A stretch of DNA of 64,000 bases from an uncultured Alphaproteobacteria bacterium (GTDB lineage: Bacteria > Pseudomonadota > Alphaproteobacteria > Rhodospirillales > Rhodospirillaceae): assembly GCA_900079695.1 (NCBI GenBank), contig LT599022.1, positions 3,372,929 through 3,436,928 on the forward strand, read 5' to 3'. Both the position numbers and the translations under genes were made by a program. Every line of letters begins with the position of its first letter. The stretch's first letter is position 1. This document shows positions 10,032 through 19,483 of this stretch, piece by piece. Under the pieces are notes generated by a model that was not told where the DNA came from, ran no database searches, and saw nothing but the letters and a program-made list of their open reading frames with translations.

Positions 10032-10697
10032 TCAGCAGACCCGGCCCATCCAGCGGACCCGGCCGAGGCAGCGGGTGGCCGCCGCGTCCTCGGGCGAGAG
10101 GGTCTCGGTGGCGTAGGCGGGGTTGTCGGACTTCACCACCACCGAGCCGTTGAGCAGCCGCTGCACCCGCTTGATGCGGAAGGTCGCGCCGAGCGCCAGC
10201 AGGTAGATCGCATCGTCGCGGAAGTCGGTGACGCCGGTGTCGACCAGCAGCAGGTCGCCGTCGCGGATCGTCGGTTCCATGCTGTCGCCCACCGCGGTCG
10301 CCATCGCCACCGTTTCGGCGTGCGGGCACCCGGCGCGGCGCAGCCAGTTGCGGTCGAGCGCGAGGCGACCGACCGCGAGGCCGCGCGCGATCGTGTCCGA
10401 TCCCGGAACCTGGAGCCAGGGGATCGGCACGAAGTCGTGCGGCGATCCCTCCGGCATGCCCCAGTGCGCCGCCGCCGGGCGCCCGGTGAGCAGCCAGTCG
10501 ATGGACACCCCCGCGGCCTCGGAGATCCGCACGAGGTGCGGCGCCTTCGGGGTGGTGCCGGCGTTCCAGATGCGGTCGAAGGTGCTGCTGGGAATACCGA
10601 CCCGCTTCGCCCAGCCGAACGGGTCCTCTTCGCCGATCAGAAGCGAAAGTCTGTTCCTGAATTCGGGAACGGCGGCCGGGTCACCCTCGATGCTCAT
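10032..10697 (-). CDS. S24/LexA-type repressor with helix-turn-helix and self-cleaving peptidase domain
   Basis: The 221-residue protein has an N-terminal Cro/CI-like helix-turn-helix (around [20 protein letters not shown], residues 25-75) and a C-terminal S24 peptidase domain with the Ser in [17 protein letters not shown] and the catalytic Lys in [10 protein letters not shown]. This is the layout of phage CI-type and stress repressors that inactivate by autocleavage. I placed the start at ATG 10697 (MSIEGDP); the frame stays open further upstream, but that stretch has no homology-like character. No phage genes are nearby, so it is probably a host regulator or a relic. Its targets may include its own AT-richer upstream region. 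Confidence 0.85.
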   Translation of the reverse strand: MSIEGDPAAVPEFRNRLSLLIGEEDPFGWAKRVGIPSSTFDRIWNAGTTPKAPHLVRISEAAGVSIDWLLTGRPAAAHWGMPEGSPHDFVPIPWLQVPGSDTIARGLAVGRLALDRNWLRRAGCPHAETVAMATAVGDSMEPTIRDGDLLLVDTGVTDFRDDAIYLLALGATFRIKRVQRLLNGSVVVKSDNPAYATETLSPEDAAATRCLGRVRWMGRVC

Positions 10698-11381
10698 CGC
10701 GTTCGGCTCCGTGTCGTCGAGAACCGCAGCAACGCACGCGCTTCCTCTGTGACTGGAGGCGGGGGCGTGGGCGCTGCCGGGGGAAAAAGACGGGAATTTC
10801 GTTGTGCGCGAATCCTTGACCATTCCTGTTTTCGGTGCAAAATTGTTTCCGTAACCAGAGTTGGTGTTGTGAAGATCAGAAATTCTGTCCGTGCGGGGAG
10901 GAAAAGGCGTCTGAAGACATAACGGAATTCTCGGAAAAGCTGTGCCCTTCGACGCATCCGGCGTTCGCTTGGGCATTCGGCGACCGGCTCCACGATCAGC
11001 GGTTGCGGTTCGGCGACATCGAAACATCACCCGCGCATGCGTCTTTCGGCTCATGCGAAGGGGCGGCGTTTATCCAGCGTCTCCGGAATCAGTATAGCAC
11101 CGCCAAATCCAATTGGAACAGCGGGCGTCTCGGCCGCCATCCGATGGGGGAGGACGGAATCCCACACGGTTGACGAAGGCGAGCGGCGACGCCCGCCCGG
11201 GTTGAGACGTTTCCGAATTCGCTCCTCATCACGGGTGTGCCCGTCGAGGCGAGAGAATTCCGCCTCCTTGGGTTGTGTCCGATAACCGCCTTGGGCGCGC
11301 CGTCCGGGCTCCGGTATCGGACTTTTCACCTCGTCACCGGAGGGCGTCGTTCCCTTCGGTCCACGCCAAAGGGAGCTTGGG
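10698..11381. other. 684-base gap without a supported gene
   Basis: This is the only long non-coding stretch in the window. The middle (about 10790-10960) is clearly less GC-rich than its surroundings. Short open frames exist on both strands but lack ribosome sites and the GC-at-third-position bias of neighbouring genes. On the plus strand I see TTGACC at 10816 with a poor -10, and TCCGATAA at 11278-11285, which matches the -10 of flagellar sigma-28 promoters, but the expected TAAA 15 bases upstream is absent. The gap probably holds control sequences for the S24 repressor and the MCP on either side; an unrecognised small RNA cannot be excluded. Confidence 0.5.
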
Positions 11382-13064
11382 ATGCGAAATCTGTCGATCT
11401 TCGGGAAGGTGAGCGTGCTTGCGGCGCTGTTGTGCGCCGTCGCCGCCGCGATCGGTGCAATCGGGCTCTATGGGCTGAACACCTACGACGCCCGCCTCAG
11501 CGAATTGTCCAACCGCGGCAATCGCGCCGTCTACGCCGAACGGGTCAACGGTCTGATCTACGCGGTGGTGATGGATTCCCGCGGCATCTACCTCGCATCC
11601 TCGGCGGACGAGGTGGAGAAGTTCGCTCGCCCGCTGCTTACCAACCTCGAACGGATGAACCGCGAGATCGCCACCTGGAAAACTCACGTGCCGGCGGATC
11701 TGATGGCGACCTTCGAGGCCGACGTCGAGCGTCCCGCCAAGGCGTTCGCCGATTTTCGCGCCGAGACCGTGCGCTTGGCGCGGACGCAAGGCGTCGCGGC
11801 GGCCTCGGCGTTCGGCAACAACGAGGCCAACCGCACCAACCGCAAAGCCTTCGGCGACAGCGTCGAGAAGACCGTGGGCGCGAACGTCGGCGCGATGGAT
11901 GCGGTGATCGACGCGCGCGCGGCGTTCTTCCGCCAGCAGGTGACGTTCCTCGCCGTGGTGCTCGCGGTCGGGCTGGCGCTCGCGGCGGGTCTGGCGGTGG
12001 TGATCGGCCGTCGGATGATCGCCGCGCCGGTGACGGCGATGACCGAGGCGATGCGGCGTCTCGCCGAGGGCGACAAGAGTGTCGAGGTTCCCGCCGAGGA
12101 TCGCCGCGACGAGATCGGCCGGATGGCGGGCGCGGTCGAGGTATTCAAGCGGAACGCGATCGAAGCCGAGCGCCTCGCCGCCGAACACGAGGCGCAGCGC
12201 GCCGAACGCGAGCGGCGGGCGGAAACCATCGAAAATCTTGCCCGGGAGTTCGACGAGCGGGTTTCGGGCATGCTCGGCATCGTCACCGAGGCCTGCGCCG
12301 AGATGGATGCGACCGCGCAATCGCTGTCGGCGAGCGCGTCGCAGACCAGCCAGCAATCGGGCGCGGTGGCGAGCGCGAGCGAGCAGGCGTCGGCGAGCGT
12401 GCAGACCGTCGCCACCGCCGCCGAGGAACTCTCCGCCTCGATCGGCGAAATCGCGCGGCGCATTCAGGAAGCGCACGACGCCTCGCGCGCCGCCGCCTCG
12501 GAGGCGGAGCACACCGACGAACTGGTCAAGGGGCTGGCGGAGAACTCGGCGCGGATCGGCGCGGTGGTCAGCCTGATCACCGACATTGCCAGCCAGACCA
12601 ACCTCCTGGCGCTCAACGCCACGATCGAGGCGGCGCGCGCGGGCGAGGCGGGCAAGGGCTTCGCGGTGGTGGCGGGCGAGGTGAAGAACCTCGCCAACCA
12701 GACCGCCAAGGCGACCGACGAGATCGGCCAGCAGATCGAGGCGGTGCAGGGCGCGACCGCCAACGTGGTGTCGGCGATCGCGGGCATCGTCTCGCGCATC
12801 GGCGAGGTCAGCGAGGTGTCGGCGGCGATCGCCTCGGCGGTCGAGCAGCAGGCCGCCGCCGCCAACGAGATCGCCCGCAACGTTCAGCAGGCGGCGGCGG
12901 GCACCCACGAGATCTCCAGCAACATCGTTGGCGTCAGTCAGGCCGCGGGCGAAACCGGCGCGGCGTCGCAGCAGGTGCTGTCGGCCTCGCGCTCGCTGTC
13001 GCAGGAGGCGGTGGGGCTGCGCGGCCTGGTCGAGGAGTTCCTGGGCGGCGTGCGCGCCGCCTGA
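11382..13064 (+). CDS. Methyl-accepting chemotaxis protein, membrane type (second)
   Basis: The 560-residue transducer has TM1 at about 8-30, a periplasmic helical region (about 31-185), TM2 at about 187-210, HAMP to about 262 and a signalling domain with the tip [20 protein letters not shown]. The output part ends at residue 560 with no CheR-tethering tail. The ATG at 11382 follows GGGAG. It stands alone, away from the che operon, and is followed by a strong hairpin (13074-13100) and then the convergent FIST kinase gene. Ligand unknown; the periplasmic part resembles the four-helix-bundle class. Confidence 0.95.
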   Translation: MRNLSIFGKVSVLAALLCAVAAAIGAIGLYGLNTYDARLSELSNRGNRAVYAERVNGLIYAVVMDSRGIYLASSADEVEKFARPLLTNLERMNREIATWKTHVPADLMATFEADVERPAKAFADFRAETVRLARTQGVAAASAFGNNEANRTNRKAFGDSVEKTVGANVGAMDAVIDARAAFFRQQVTFLAVVLAVGLALAAGLAVVIGRRMIAAPVTAMTEAMRRLAEGDKSVEVPAEDRRDEIGRMAGAVEVFKRNAIEAERLAAEHEAQRAERERRAETIENLAREFDERVSGMLGIVTEACAEMDATAQSLSASASQTSQQSGAVASASEQASASVQTVATAAEELSASIGEIARRIQEAHDASRAAASEAEHTDELVKGLAENSARIGAVVSLITDIASQTNLLALNATIEAARAGEAGKGFAVVAGEVKNLANQTAKATDEIGQQIEAVQGATANVVSAIAGIVSRIGEVSEVSAAIASAVEQQAAAANEIARNVQQAAAGTHEISSNIVGVSQAAGETGAASQQVLSASRSLSQEAVGLRGLVEEFLGGVRAA

Positions 13065-13073
13065 CGCCGGAGG

Positions 13074-13100
13074 CGCCGCCCCGCCCGAAGCGGGGCGGCG
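13074..13100. terminator. Strong GC hairpin between convergent genes
   Basis: A perfect 11-bp stem (CGCCGCCCCGC and GCGGGGCGGCG) with a five-base loop fills the space between the MCP stop (13064) and the stop of the opposing kinase gene (13101). There is no clear T-run on either side, so it may act with Rho or as a transcript-end stabiliser for both genes. Confidence 0.6.
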
Positions 13101-16100
13101 TCAGCCGATCGGCAGGCGGACGACGAAGGTCGCCCCCTGGGTTTCGGTCTCGTCGAGGAACAGTTTGCCGCCGTGCTTGCGCACGACGATGTCCTGACAG
13201 ATCGACAGCCCCTGGCCGGTTCCCTTGCCCACGCCCTTGGTGGTGAAGAACGGGTCGAAGATGCGGTCGCGCAGGGCCTTCGGTACGCCCGGGCCGTCGT
13301 CGGCGACGCGCACCTCCACCCATCCGTCGTCGTGCCGGGTGGCGATGCGGATCCGTCCGGTCGCGCCGTCCGCCCGCTCGCCCACCGCGTGCGCGGCGTT
13401 GATCACGAGGTTGAGCAGAACCTGGTGGATGTCGGACGGGTAGCAGAGGATCTTGGGCAGTGCCGGGTCGAGGTCGGTGGTGAGTTGGGCGACGTGCTTC
13501 CACTCGTTGCGGCAGACGGTGACGGTGGATTCGATCGCGGCGTTGATGTCGGTGCCGACCTTGGCGCCGCCGCCGGGGTGCGAGAAGTCCTTCATCGAAC
13601 GGACGATCTGGGTGACGTGGCCGACGCCCTGGAGCGCCTGGCCGATCGCGTCGGGGTATTCCGCCAGCACTTCCTTGACGTCGAAGCGCGCCAGCACCGC
13701 CTCCGCTTCCGGCCATTGGGCGCGCACCTCGGCGCAGGCGGCGGCGATGTCGGGGAAGGTATCCTGGATGAAGCGGAGGTTGTCGCCGACGTACTGGATC
13801 GGCGTGTTGATCTCGTGCGCCACGCCCGCCGCGAGTTGTCCCACCGAGGCGAGGCGGGAGGCCTGCAGCGCCTCCCTCTGAGCCGCCTTGAGCGCGTCGA
13901 TGCCGCGGAAGCTGATCACCGCGAGCCTGCGCCGCCCGGCTTCCTCCAGCGGCGCGGCGGCGTAGGCGACCGCGAGGCGGCGGCCGTCGGCGGTGTGGAA
14001 GGCGGCGTCGTCGTCGGCGAAGGCCTTGCCGTCGGCGATCACCGTCCGCAGCGGTCCGTCCTCGAACGGCACCGCGCGGTCGTCGCGTTCGAGCTGGAAG
14101 ACCTCGTCGGCGAGGCGTTCGAGCAGCACCTCGGCGCCGAGCCAGCGGTGCGCCGAGGGATTGGCGAACACGATCACGCCGAAGCCGTCGATCAGCAGCA
14201 CCCCCTCGAACAGGCTGGAGGTGATGCCCATCAGGCGGTTGCGGCTTTCCTGCAGCGCCTGGTCGAGGCGGATGCGCCCGGCGATTTCGGTGGAAAGTTC
14301 GCGGGTGCGCAACTCCACCTGCTGCTCCAGCAGCTTCTGCTGGTTGGCGAGGGTCGCCTCGTAGCGCTTCCGCAACGAAATGTCGCGGAACACCAGCACC
14401 GCGCCGGCGAAGCCACCGGTCCCGGCGATCGGCGTCAGCACGTATTCGGCGGTGAACCGCGCGCCGCCGGCGCGGGCGCACGACAGTTCGCCGCCGAGCG
14501 CCTCCGGCCCGGCGAGCGGAAAGGCGGGCAGATCGGGCGCGCCGAGGGCGAGCGCGGCGGCGCGGCCGAGAAGGAAGCCTTCGTCCGCCGCCAGCATCGT
14601 CTGCGCCGCCGGATTGGCGAACCGGACCCGTCCCTCGGCGTCGAGTTCGACGATGCCGTCGCCCGCCGCGCCGAGAATCAGTTCGTAGCGCGAGGTGAGG
14701 CGTTCGAGCTCGGCCTCGCGCTGCTTGATTTCGGTGACGTCGGTGCGGATCCCCACGACGCCGCCGCTTTTCAGGCGGTTCTCGCGATTGATCAGCCAGC
14801 GGCCGTCGGCCATCCGTTGCAGCGTCGCCGAACCGTCGGCGGCGCGGTGGGCGGCGAGCCGGGCGGCGAGGAAGCGGTCGAGCGGTTCGCCGGAATAGCC
14901 GTAGAGCCCCCGCGCCGCCACCAGACGCATCACCTCCTCGAAGGTGCTGCCGATCGCCTCGGCGCGGTCGACTGTCGGAAACATGTCGTGGAAGCGTTTG
15001 TTGAGCAGCACCAGGCGGTCGTCGGCGTCGTAGAGGGCGAAGCCTTCGCTGAGCGTCTCCACCGCTTCGGCGAGCTGCTGTTCGGCGTGGTGGGCGCGGC
15101 GTTCGGCGGCCACCTCGCGGGCGATCGTGGCGCGGATGTTGTCGAGGGTGGCGGAGAGCCCGCTCTCGTGGGTCAGCATGCCCTCGATCTCGCAGGCGAG
15201 CGCGGCGCTCGCGCCGAGGTGATGGGTGAGGCGCCGGGTGGTGTCGGCGCGCAGTCGGTTGATGATCTCCATCCGGCGGAGCTGCGCCAGCGTCGCCGCC
15301 GCCTGCCAGTGCGCGTAATGCACCGGGAAGCGGTCGATGAGGTCGTCGGCGAGGTCGCCGCCCCGCGCGTCGAAGAACGCCACCGCGGTGAGGGTCTGGT
15401 TGAGGCTCACCCCCATCATCTCACCGAACGACGAGAATCCGGCGACCGGGCACGGCCACGTGCCCGCGAGGCGGTCGAGGTCGGCGGCGTTGTCAACGCG
15501 CCGGAGGATACAGTCGATCGCCAGCGCGCCGAGCGGCGGCGGCTTATCGGCGAAGAAGCGGGCGACGTCGGCGCGGGTGGTGGCGACGAAGTCGTCGGCG
15601 GCGATCAGCACCAGTTGGTCGCCGGGGTGAACGTCGCAGAAGAACGCGAGCGCACCGTCCTCGCCCACCTCGCGCACCGAACGCACGAAGATCTCGCCGG
15701 CGATGTCGATGCCGAAGGAGTATCCCGCGAGCGCGGCGGCGAGGTTTTCGCGGGCGACTCCGAGACGGTCGGCGAGCACCGCCGCCGCCGGGCGTGCGGT
15801 TTCGGCCTCGGCGTCGAGCAGGGTGGAGACGACGCGGCGCGAGACGTCGGCGTCGACCACCACGAAGGTGCGCGCGGAGGGCCGGAAGTTGTGGCTCTTG
15901 AACAGGCCGTAGCGGCGGCCGGGGGCGAGCTTGAGCAGCGCGGTGACGGCGTGGCCGTGGCGCACCGCGCGGCCGGTCCACACCGGCGTCGGCGCGTCGA
16001 GGCGCGCCGCCCCCGCCGATCCGCCGACGAAGGCGAGCGGCAGACGCCCGCAGGCGAACACCGCCTCGGTCAGCAGCGCCTCGCCGCCGGTGGAGCCGTC

Positions 16101-16544
16101 GCAGAAGGTGAGCGCGAGCGTATCGCGGACGTCGAGCGGAAACGGCGCGCGCACCGCGTCGAGCTCCGCCGCCAGCCGCGCCGCCCGCGCCGCGCGCGGT
16201 TCCTCCCGCGCGCCGAGGTCGAATTCGAGGAGGTGGACCGCGGCGATCAGGTCGGGCGGAAAGATCGCCACCACCGCGTCGGCGTGGGCCGCGTCGCACG
16301 GGCGGTAGAGCGGGCCGCCGCCGGGTGCGGCGATCTCGCCTGCGCTCGGCGCCGCCACCAGCGGCGTCGGCCCGGCGGCCGCGGCGAGACCGGCGGCGGT
16401 GGCGGCGAAATCGAGGAACGGCGAGACGAACGCCACCGCGAACCGGGCGCGCCCGGTGGGAAAGACGAAGGCGTCGGGGTCGATGCGCCCGCCGGGGGCG
16501 ATCTCGACCCGCACCTGTTGGGCGAGCATGGCGGCGTCGGGCAC
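13101..16544 (-). CDS. FIST-domain sensor histidine kinase with three PAS domains
   Basis: The 1147-residue protein starts with FIST-N and FIST-C sensory domains (about 1-395; GEIAAPGG near 70, FGEMMGVSLNQTLTAVAFF near 375-390), then a helical stretch, PAS domains at about 490-600, 620-725 and 770-885, a HisKA dimerisation helix with the phospho-acceptor in AGVAHEINTP (His about 910), and an HATPase_c domain with N box (LLNLVINAAH), DDGPGVP and GTGQGLS. There is no signal peptide, membrane segment or receiver, so it is a cytosolic kinase needing a separate response regulator, none of which is adjacent. The GTG at 16544 is seven bases after AGGGAG. FIST proteins of the NosP type bind haem and NO; whether this one does is unknown. 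Confidence 0.92.
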   Translation of the reverse strand: MPDAAMLAQQVRVEIAPGGRIDPDAFVFPTGRARFAVAFVSPFLDFAATAAGLAAAAGPTPLVAAPSAGEIAAPGGGPLYRPCDAAHADAVVAIFPPDLIAAVHLLEFDLGAREEPRAARAARLAAELDAVRAPFPLDVRDTLALTFCDGSTGGEALLTEAVFACGRLPLAFVGGSAGAARLDAPTPVWTGRAVRHGHAVTALLKLAPGRRYGLFKSHNFRPSARTFVVVDADVSRRVVSTLLDAEAETARPAAAVLADRLGVARENLAAALAGYSFGIDIAGEIFVRSVREVGEDGALAFFCDVHPGDQLVLIAADDFVATTRADVARFFADKPPPLGALAIDCILRRVDNAADLDRLAGTWPCPVAGFSSFGEMMGVSLNQTLTAVAFFDARGGDLADDLIDRFPVHYAHWQAAATLAQLRRMEIINRLRADTTRRLTHHLGASAALACEIEGMLTHESGLSATLDNIRATIAREVAAERRAHHAEQQLAEAVETLSEGFALYDADDRLVLLNKRFHDMFPTVDRAEAIGSTFEEVMRLVAARGLYGYSGEPLDRFLAARLAAHRAADGSATLQRMADGRWLINRENRLKSGGVVGIRTDVTEIKQREAELERLTSRYELILGAAGDGIVELDAEGRVRFANPAAQTMLAADEGFLLGRAAALALGAPDLPAFPLAGPEALGGELSCARAGGARFTAEYVLTPIAGTGGFAGAVLVFRDISLRKRYEATLANQQKLLEQQVELRTRELSTEIAGRIRLDQALQESRNRLMGITSSLFEGVLLIDGFGVIVFANPSAHRWLGAEVLLERLADEVFQLERDDRAVPFEDGPLRTVIADGKAFADDDAAFHTADGRRLAVAYAAAPLEEAGRRRLAVISFRGIDALKAAQREALQASRLASVGQLAAGVAHEINTPIQYVGDNLRFIQDTFPDIAAACAEVRAQWPEAEAVLARFDVKEVLAEYPDAIGQALQGVGHVTQIVRSMKDFSHPGGGAKVGTDINAAIESTVTVCRNEWKHVAQLTTDLDPALPKILCYPSDIHQVLLNLVINAAHAVGERADGATGRIRIATRHDDGWVEVRVADDGPGVPKALRDRIFDPFFTTKGVGKGTGQGLSICQDIVVRKHGGKLFLDETETQGATFVVRLPIG

Positions 16545-16607
16545 GGTCGGACTCCCTGGCGCGAAGGCGAGCGTCCAGTTTAGCGCGACAGTTGCGGACG
16601 CGAAAGC

Positions 16608-17849
16608 CTACTCCCGCGTCCGCAGTTGCGAAACGTATTCGTTGCGGAAGGTGGAGAGCGAGCTTTCCACCACCGTCACCGCGCCGTCGATCAGCGCGCA
16701 GCGGCCGCAGCCGGGAAGGATGCGGCAGAGGTTCTCGAGCGCCGCGAGGTCGCCCTCCGAGCCGTCGCCCGCGTCGATGCGGCCGAGGATGCGCGACATC
16801 TGATAGGTGCCGCTCTTGCAGGGCGGGCACTGGCCGCAGCTGCCGTTGGCGAAGAACTCCATGTATTCGACGATCTTGCGCACGATCGACGTGCCCTCGG
16901 AAATCACGATCATCGCGCCGGTGCCGAGGCGGGAGTTGCGCGCCCGCACCGACTCGAAGTCGAGCGCGACGTCGAGGTCCTTGGCGGTGAGCAGGGTGTT
17001 CGACGGCCCGCCGGTGAACACCGCCTTGAACTCCTTGCCCGAGAGCATGCCGCCGCCGTGGACGAACACCAGGTCGTGCAGGCTGGTGCCCATCGGCAGT
17101 TCGTAGAGCCCGGGGCGCAGCACGTCGCCGGAGAGCGAATAGAGCTTGGTGCCGACCGCGTCGCCGAGGCCGAGGCCGCGATACCACGCCGCGCCGCGCT
17201 TGAGGATGTGCGGCAGGTTGGCGAGGGTCTCGACGTTGTTGATCACCGTCGGCGCGCCGAACACGCCGGATTGCGCCGGGAACGGCGGCTTCTTGCGCGG
17301 GAACGGGAAGCCGCCCTCGATCGTCGAGATCACCGCGGTTTCCTCGCCGCCGATGTAGAGGCCGGAGCTTTCCACCACCGACAGGCGGATCGACTTGCCG
17401 ACTGCCGCCTGCGCCGATTGCAGCAGGTCGTCCACCAGCCATTGTCCCACCGCCCGGCGCATCGCCGCGAGGCCGGTGGTGTGGTGCGGGTTGACGTAGA
17501 AGAACACCTGATTGGCGCCGGTGGCGACGGCGGCGATCAGGCCGCCCTCGATCACCGCGTGGGGCGTGTGTTCGAGGAGATGGCGGTCCTTGAAGGTGCC
17601 GGGCTCGTCCTCGTTGCCGTTGCAGACGATCGCCTTCTCGGTGGCGGCCTGAGCGGCGAGCATCTCCCACTTGCGGGCGGTGGGGAAGCCCGCGCCGCCC
17701 ATGCCGCGCAGGCCCGCGTCGGCGACCGTGACGATCGCCTGGGCGGGATCGGCGATCGCCGCCCGCAGCCCCTGACCGCCGCCGATTTCCAGCCATTTCG
17801 CGAGGTCCGCGCCGATCTGGATCGCGGGGTCGAGCAGAACCTGGGTCAT
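16608..17849 (-). CDS. NuoF-like NADH-binding FMN/4Fe-4S subunit
   Basis: The 413-residue protein matches the NADH-binding subunit of complex I and soluble NADH-linked reductases. FMN/NADH sites are visible: GMGGAGFPTARKWE near residue 50, the acidic NEDEPGTFKDRH segment, and YIGGEETAVISTIEG near 170. The C-terminal 4Fe-4S domain has CGQCPPC and the fourth Cys in GCGRCALIDGAV. No NuoE partner is adjacent. Instead it overlaps by ATGA with a fumarate-reductase-like flavoprotein gene, so it likely feeds NADH electrons to that protein rather than to quinone. The ATG at 17849 follows GGGAGG. Confidence 0.88.
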   Translation of the reverse strand: MTQVLLDPAIQIGADLAKWLEIGGGQGLRAAIADPAQAIVTVADAGLRGMGGAGFPTARKWEMLAAQAATEKAIVCNGNEDEPGTFKDRHLLEHTPHAVIEGGLIAAVATGANQVFFYVNPHHTTGLAAMRRAVGQWLVDDLLQSAQAAVGKSIRLSVVESSGLYIGGEETAVISTIEGGFPFPRKKPPFPAQSGVFGAPTVINNVETLANLPHILKRGAAWYRGLGLGDAVGTKLYSLSGDVLRPGLYELPMGTSLHDLVFVHGGGMLSGKEFKAVFTGGPSNTLLTAKDLDVALDFESVRARNSRLGTGAMIVISEGTSIVRKIVEYMEFFANGSCGQCPPCKSGTYQMSRILGRIDAGDGSEGDLAALENLCRILPGCGRCALIDGAVTVVESSLSTFRNEYVSQLRTRE

Positions 17850-19483
17850 CGCGAGCCTCCCTGAACGGCCGGGCGCGAGCGCAACCGCGCGTCGGCGGCG
17901 AGGTCGAAGTTGCCGTAAGGCGGGAAGATCTGCGGCCCGCGCGCGTCGAGCGACAGTCCGGCGAGGGTGAGCTTGCGCTGCCAGTCGTGGATGTGGCCGA
18001 TCCCGGCGCGGCTGGCGTAGGGCTCGGCGACCGCGTCGGCCGCCCGCGCCCCGGCGCGGCGGCCGAAGCTGATGATGTCCAGCAGGGCGTTGCCCATCAT
18101 CCGGTTGCGGCCGTGGATGCCGCCCGAAACCTCGCCGACGCAGAGGAGCCCCGGCACCGCGCTCGCACCGTCGCCGTCGATCGCGACGCCGCCGTTCTGG
18201 TAGTGCAGGGTCGGGTAGACCAGCAGCGGCTCGGCGGCCGGGTCGAGGCGGCACTTGGCGGCGAGGTGGGCGAGCGAGACCAGCGTGGTTTCGAGGATGC
18301 CGGGCTTCTCGCGCACCAGCGTCGGCACGTCGAGGAACACCCCGGTCTGGCCGTCGCGGGCGATGCCGCGGCCCTCGGCGCATTCGCGCAGGATCGCGCT
18401 CGCCACCACGTCGCGCGGCTTGAGTTCGTCGACGAAGCGCTCGCCCCGGCCGTTGACCAGCTTCGCCCCTTCCGAACGCGCCGCCTCGGAGATCAGCCCG
18501 CCCGCGAGATGCGCCGGGTGGGCGATGCCGGTGGGGTGGTACTGGAAGCTGTCCATCTCCCGCAGCTTCGCCCCCAGGCGGTAGGCGAGCACCACGCCGT
18601 CGGCGGTCGCGCCGTAGTGGTTGGAGGTGGGGAAGCCGTTGAGATGCAGCCGCCCGCTGCCGCCGGTGGCGAGGATGGTGCGGCGCGCCCGCACCAGCAC
18701 GAAGCGGTGATGCTCGATCGCGTAGAGCACCGCCCCGGCGCAGCGCCCCCGGTCGTCGGAGAGCAGCTCCACCGCCGGGCTGCGGTCCGTCACCTGGATG
18801 CCGCGATGCAGCGCCACCGCCTCGCGCAGCACCCGCATCATCTCGAGGCCGGTGAAGTCGCGGTAGGAGAGGATCCGCGGCGCGGTCGCGCCGCCCGGGG
18901 TCTTGCGCCGCAGGCTGCCGCCGAACGGGCGGTCGTCGACGGTGTCGAACGCCATGCCGAGCTTGATCAGCCAGCGGATCGCGTCCGGCCCGTCGAGCGC
19001 CATCTGCGCCACCAGATGGCGGTCGGCGGCGCGGTGTCCGGCGGCGTAGGTGTCCTCGAAGTGGCGCTGCGGGCTGTCGTCCTCGCCCACCGCCGCCTGG
19101 ATGCCGCCCTCCGCCATCACGGTGTTGGAATCCCCCAGCAGCAGCTTGGTGGCGAGCGTCACCCGCGCGCCCGCGCCCGCCGCGGTGAGCGCCGCGGCGC
19201 AGCCCGCGCCGCCGCCGCCGATCACCAGGATGTCGGTGTTGAGGGTTTCCGCTCCGGCGATGTCGACGTCGTCGATCAGCGCGTTGGTCTGCAGCAGCGC
19301 CGCGACCTCGGGCTGGCACAGCATTCCGGCGTTGACGCCGACCGCGAGCGGCACCGGCCGTCCGCCGATGCTGTCGGGGTGGAAACGGTGCAGCAGTTCG
19401 GCGGCCGACAGGCCGTCGTCGCGCATCGGGTAGTCGCCGCGGGCGGCGCGCAGGGCGTCGAGGGCTTCGGCGAACGGGATCAC
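17846..19483 (-). CDS. Fumarate reductase/succinate dehydrogenase-type flavoprotein
   Basis: The 545-residue protein has the FAD dinucleotide fold (ILVIGGGGAGCAAALTAA near residue 84), the SNTVMAEGGIQAA segment, the substrate motif YHPTG near 280, NGRGERFVDE, and GGIHGRNRMMGNALLD near the end with the Arg that binds the dicarboxylate. In SdhA/FrdA the residue before TV/A-x-A-x-GG is the His carrying covalent FAD; here it is Asn, so FAD should be non-covalent. The 80-residue N-terminal extension is unusual. The start is GTG at 19483, with GGAGG seven bases upstream and a GTGA overlap with the preceding iron-sulfur gene. No SdhC/D-type membrane anchor is present. Confidence 0.88.
   Translation of the reverse strand: MIPFAEALDALRAARGDYPMRDDGLSAAELLHRFHPDSIGGRPVPLAVGVNAGMLCQPEVAALLQTNALIDDVDIAGAETLNTDILVIGGGGAGCAAALTAAGAGARVTLATKLLLGDSNTVMAEGGIQAAVGEDDSPQRHFEDTYAAGHRAADRHLVAQMALDGPDAIRWLIKLGMAFDTVDDRPFGGSLRRKTPGGATAPRILSYRDFTGLEMMRVLREAVALHRGIQVTDRSPAVELLSDDRGRCAGAVLYAIEHHRFVLVRARRTILATGGSGRLHLNGFPTSNHYGATADGVVLAYRLGAKLREMDSFQYHPTGIAHPAHLAGGLISEAARSEGAKLVNGRGERFVDELKPRDVVASAILRECAEGRGIARDGQTGVFLDVPTLVREKPGILETTLVSLAHLAAKCRLDPAAEPLLVYPTLHYQNGGVAIDGDGASAVPGLLCVGEVSGGIHGRNRMMGNALLDIISFGRRAGARAADAVAEPYASRAGIGHIHDWQRKLTLAGLSLDARGPQIFPPYGNFDLAADARLRSRPAVQGGSR

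Noticed and set aside
10032-10697. Prophage anchored by the S24 repressor
   Set aside because: No integrase, structural or lysis gene within reach; neighbours are fumC and an MCP.
10835-11173. 112-codon frame in the long gap
   Set aside because: Cys-rich, no ribosome site, codon use unlike neighbours, no recognisable domain.
11278-11285. TCCGATAA as a sigma-28 flagellar promoter for the second MCP
   Set aside because: The -10 matches seven of eight bases but the position for the -35 TAAA reads TCCG.
13173-16583. 1136-codon open frame opposite the FIST kinase
   Set aside because: Low-complexity translation without motifs; the minus-strand kinase has clear domains over the whole span.
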